53,852 nt of DNA from Argonema galeatum A003/A1 (GTDB lineage Bacteria; Cyanobacteriota; Cyanobacteriia; Cyanobacteriales; Aerosakkonemataceae), in NCBI RefSeq assembly GCF_023333595.1, contig NZ_JAIQZM010000043.1, forward strand, positions 1 through 53,852, in the 5' to 3' direction. Positions within the stretch are counted from its first letter, which is position 1; every line of letters begins with the position of its first letter. Both the position numbers and the translations under genes were made by a program. The notes beneath the pieces were generated by a model, which saw only the letters and a list, made by a program, of their open reading frames with translations, was not told where the DNA came from and did no database searches. Of this stretch, positions 51,901-53,852 are shown piece by piece.

Positions 51901-52518
51901 CTTTTAGAAGGACATCACAATTGGATCTTTGCAGTTGCCTTTAGCCCGAATGGGAAAATTCTTGCGAGTGGCAGTGATGACCAAACCATCAAAATTTGGG
52001 ATGTTACAACTGGACAATGCCTCCAGACTTTACAGGAACACACTAATAATGTTAGATCGGTTGCTTTTAGTCCTGACGGGAAGTTGTTAGTTAGTGGCAG
52101 TGAAGATACTACCTTAAAGCTCTGGGATGTCAGCACTGGAAAATGTCTTAAAACGCTTCGGGGACATGAAAGTTTAGTTTGGCCTGTCAAATTCAGTTCC
52201 AACGGTAAATTTATAGTCAGTGGTAGTCACGATCGGACCTTGAAACTCTGGGATGGCACTACTGGAGAATGTCTGAATACTTTACAAGAACATACCGATC
52301 AAGTTACATCAATTGCTTTCAGTTCCGATAATCAAACCATTATTAGTGGTAGCATAGATGGTACAATTAAGTTTTGGAACGTCAATACAGATAAATGTTT
52401 GAAAACCCTAAGAGTGCCTAGACCCTACGAAGGCACGAACATCACAGGAGTTAAAGGTTTAACTGATGGTCAGAAAGAGTCTCTCAAGGCTTTAGGTGCA
52501 GTGGAAGATTCGGAGTGA
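48982..52518 (+). CDS. NB-ARC / WD40 repeat protein with duplicated P-loop
   Basis: 1178 residues from the GTG at 48982; the frame is open back to 48745 but that part runs antisense through the CAP gene. An N-terminal HTH-like helical region (LTETEKLHLQGLLCGYSPAE) is followed by the linker PAFFGRDAELATLKQWI and an NB-ARC NTPase with the Walker A present twice in tandem (GIGGIGKTAVSIKLGKGGIGKTDL, about 110-135), a Walker B-like CLLILDNAETIL and RLVG-type sensor. A helical region leads to fourteen WD40 repeats (about 560-1150), enough for two seven-bladed propellers. STAND-type signalling or defence is plausible. The 5' end appears to have been lost at the junction with the CAP gene. Confidence 0.85.
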   Translation: MLKLTETEKLHLQGLLCGYSPAEIAKKLHKTRRGVEADLCKTLYRYIETLTERKPNSLENWRNIVDWLAEYRKLPLINLNQDWGDAPDVPAFFGRDAELATLKQWILEDRCRLIAILGIGGIGKTAVSIKLGKGGIGKTDLSLKLAREIQDEFDYIIWRKLLNAPPVTEILSELIQFLSNQQISDLPVTIDKQISLLLQYLKQYRCLLILDNAETILEAGNSAGKYRQGYEEYGQLFEKIGEVPHQSCLLLTSREKMGNIERLVGKNKPVRFFPLKGLNYSEGRDIFAEIDDFSGSDDQWKNLIEFYEGNPLVLELVAHHIKNEFAGDISEFLSQGKPVFAHLRELLDWHFARLSNNEKEIMYWLAIHREPVYIASLKDDIVSAIAKERVAENLRSLQNKLPLEKSETRFTLQPVLIEYITDRLIEKACEEVKTGQLELFNNQALILATSKDYVRESQSRTILDPVKERLVDSFTSQQNLEKHLKSLLSKAREDSPLQPGYTGGNILNLLCQLKTNLKGYDFSYLTIWQAYLQGIDLQDVNFSYSDLNKSIFTQSFGGIHALAFSPDGKVLAVGDSNGQIRLLRLEDEQPIATFQKHGWWTVSVAFSPDGEKLVSSSIDGTIKLWNVKTSQCLHNLEGHTNWVWTVAFSPDHKTIASGSNDKTIKLWDANTGECIKTLEGHTGWVLAVNFSSDGQTLLSGSYDKTIKLWDVKTFKCFNTFEGHEDAIWSVALSQHDRTIASCGCDKTIRLWDAETGECREILRGHKKEIKVLAFSPDGRTLASGCFEPTVKFWDVETGECRGTGKGHRTGVRSLAFSCDNKTVATGDNDQIVKLWDAQTGKCIKTLQGHTNWVWSVAFSPDGQKIASSHLDHTVRLWDTQTGECLKTLRGHTAWIWSVAFSPDGQTVASSGDDETIRLWDVSQGQFLKCLQYPTEKYQGGIWTVAFSPDRRFLASGGQDTTVKIWDIQTGNYRLLEGHHNWIFAVAFSPNGKILASGSDDQTIKIWDVTTGQCLQTLQEHTNNVRSVAFSPDGKLLVSGSEDTTLKLWDVSTGKCLKTLRGHESLVWPVKFSSNGKFIVSGSHDRTLKLWDGTTGECLNTLQEHTDQVTSIAFSSDNQTIISGSIDGTIKFWNVNTDKCLKTLRVPRPYEGTNITGVKGLTDGQKESLKALGAVEDSE

Positions 52519-52709
52519 TTTTTCTCTGTGAAATGAACCCGATCGACTCTACCGTTGCCCGAATGCTAATGCCTCCGGCACGCTATGCGCTCTCGTCGCA
52601 GGCTACGCCAACGCGAACGCCCTACACAATACATATTTCGTTCTTTTTGTCAATTCATTCTACTGGACTGGCGCTCTAGTCCCTAGCCCCTAACCCCTAG
52701 TCCCTTCTT
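52519..52709. repeat. Intergenic region with short palindromes
   Basis: Contains an ATGCCTCCGGCACGCTATGCGCTC palindromic unit joined to GGCTACGCCAACGCGAACGCC, and CTAGTCCCTAGCCCCTAACCCCTAG simple repeats before the haemagglutinin start. No gene. Confidence 0.65.
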
Positions 52710-53852
52710 ATGAAATTACATCATCTGAAATTCTGGTTAGCTCAAGTGAGTACACTGTTTTTTCTGCTCACCTGCAAACTAACTTCAGCACAAATAGTCC
52801 CAGATAGCACACTACCAGTTAATTCGATCGCCACCCCATCTGGCAATACCACCACCATCACCGGCGGAACCCAAGCCGGAACCAATCTATTTCACAGCTT
52901 TGGGGAGTTTTCCATACCTACCGACAATACTGCTTTCTTCAATAACGCTCTTGATATCCAGAACATTATCAGCCGCGTCACGGGTGGATCTATTTCTAAT
53001 ATTGATGGATTGATTAAAGCCAATGGCACAGCCAACTTATTTTTACTTAATCCAAATGGGATTATTTTTGGGTTGAATGCAAAACTGAACATTGGCGGTT
53101 CGTTTCTAGCAAGCACGGCGAATAGCCTCAACTTTGCCGATGGAACCCAGTTTAGTGCCAAACCTGTACAAACCACACCTTTACTAACAGTAAGCGTACC
53201 CATTGGTTTGCAATTGAGCGGTAACACGGGAAAAATTACCGTACAGGGGTCGGAAATACAGGTGCCGCCTGAAAGAACTTTGACGCTGGTAGGTAGCGAT
53301 ATAACCTTAACAGGCGGCAATTTAACTGCACAGAGAGGACGAATTGAACTGGTGTCATTGGTTAGCGGCAATTGGCCATTGATTAATAGCCCAGCACAAA
53401 TAACCGATAACGAAGGAATTTCGACAGAATATGGAGATATTCAACTTTCCCAGCAGGCAATAGTCGATGCCAGCGGTTTGGGAGGCGGTAACATCCAAGT
53501 GCGAGGTAGGCGAATTAGCCTTACCGATGGTTCCCAAATTAGGGCAAATACCCAGGGCGCTGAATTGGCAGGAAATGTGACCGTTCGGGCAAGCGATACT
53601 GTGGAATTAATTGGTGTGGGAAATTTGGCGGAACAGGGAGAAAATATAGTGCAGCCCAGTGCTATATCTACAGAGACAACAGGCGCTGGAAATGCTGGCA
53701 ATTTGGAGATTGTGACCGGACGATTGATTGTCCGCGATGGATCTCAGGTATCTGCTTCTACATCTGGAACTGGCAATGGGGGAATTTTAAATATTAATGC
53801 CAATAACATAGAGTTGATTGGTCGATCGCCTGATGGCAGTATTCCCAGCGGT
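52710..53852 (+). CDS. Filamentous-haemagglutinin-type TPS protein (runs off the window)
   Basis: 381 codons are open from the ATG at 52710 to the window end, with no stop. A signal peptide (FWLAQVSTLFFLLTC ... SAQ) is followed by the TPS domain (GNTTTITGGTQAGTNLFHSF ... NLFLLNPNGIIFG) and the beginning of the beta-helical passenger: ERTLTLVGSDITLTGGNL, GRIELVSLVSG, GGNIQVRGRRISLTDGSQI and repeats of AGNVTVRAS / GNLEIVTGRLIVRDGSQ. Such proteins are exported by a partner TpsB porin, not present here. Bases 52797-53072 equal 45460-45735 exactly. Its C-terminus lies outside. Confidence 0.9.
   Translation, partial: MKLHHLKFWLAQVSTLFFLLTCKLTSAQIVPDSTLPVNSIATPSGNTTTITGGTQAGTNLFHSFGEFSIPTDNTAFFNNALDIQNIISRVTGGSISNIDGLIKANGTANLFLLNPNGIIFGLNAKLNIGGSFLASTANSLNFADGTQFSAKPVQTTPLLTVSVPIGLQLSGNTGKITVQGSEIQVPPERTLTLVGSDITLTGGNLTAQRGRIELVSLVSGNWPLINSPAQITDNEGISTEYGDIQLSQQAIVDASGLGGGNIQVRGRRISLTDGSQIRANTQGAELAGNVTVRASDTVELIGVGNLAEQGENIVQPSAISTETTGAGNAGNLEIVTGRLIVRDGSQVSASTSGTGNGGILNINANNIELIGRSPDGSIPSG
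52797..53072 (+). repeat. 276-bp exact duplicate block, copy 2
   Basis: Identical to 45460-45735, whereas flanking TPS-domain sequence differs at many positions. See the finding on gene conversion. Confidence 0.9.

Noticed and set aside
45460..53072. The duplicated haemagglutinin block as an insertion sequence or attachment site
   Set aside because: It is coding sequence of a conserved domain in both genes, without terminal inverted repeats or a transposase.

Overview
This is cyanobacterial chromosome. Two proteins are cyanobacterium-specific or nearly so: a tandem-BMC carboxysome shell protein (CcmP) and the cytochrome b6f subunit PetM. A Ycf39-type photosystem assembly factor, DUF2949, DUF928 and DUF192 proteins, and very frequent GCGATCGC (HIP1) octamers point the same way. 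The many interspersed palindromes, C-rich simple repeats, haemagglutinin-like secreted proteins and a WD40/NB-ARC giant suggest a filamentous, large-genome member (Microcoleus/Oscillatoria-like). The genus is inference.

Layout. 1-6.8 kb: YdcF-type protein, a small membrane protein bracketed by inverted copies of a repeat, an APH-like kinase/P-loop fusion, ribosomal protein L25, a cluster of small genes including an Mrr-like nuclease piece and an AAA fragment, then purA. 6.8-9.6 kb: a repeat-rich island with a frameshifted toxin-like remnant, a possible partner protein and a MazEF-type pair, bounded by long direct repeats. 9.6-16.6 kb: FG-GAP/matrixin-like secreted protein, alpha/beta hydrolase, CcmP, a LeuA-like barrel protein ending inside a palindromic element, DUF4262, and a hydrolase remnant. 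16.7-25.6 kb: a 1287-residue adenylate cyclase, two GT4 glycosyltransferases separated by a heptamer satellite, and a lone Cas6 with an HTH-like tail and a CRISPR-repeat-like hairpin just before its start. 25.8-29 kb: a damaged ribose-type ABC transporter operon. 29-33.8 kb: VanX-like dipeptidase, NTF2-like protein, and an ArsR / thioredoxin / old-yellow-enzyme group. 33.9-42.5 kb: OLD-family ATPase-nuclease, phosphodiester glycosidase, pdxA, petM, ycf39, NAD kinase, secreted protease and an NblR-like response regulator. 42.5-53.8 kb: DUF192 and DUF2949 proteins, a truncated haemagglutinin gene, Uma2, RTX and CAP proteins, a 14-repeat WD40 NB-ARC protein, and a second haemagglutinin gene running off the window.

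Housekeeping genes (rplY, purA, ccmP, pdxA, petM, ycf39, nadK) look intact. They are interleaved with accessory genes that carry visible damage: deletions, in-frame duplications, and ends supplied by short palindromes. The most interesting signals are the Cas6 leader hairpin, one family of palindromes that supplies the end of one gene and the beginning of another, the toxin/immunity-like island, and a 276-bp block that is identical between the two haemagglutinin genes.

All domain calls come from reading motifs by eye; no database search was run. I found no tRNA, rRNA, CRISPR array or transposase gene.
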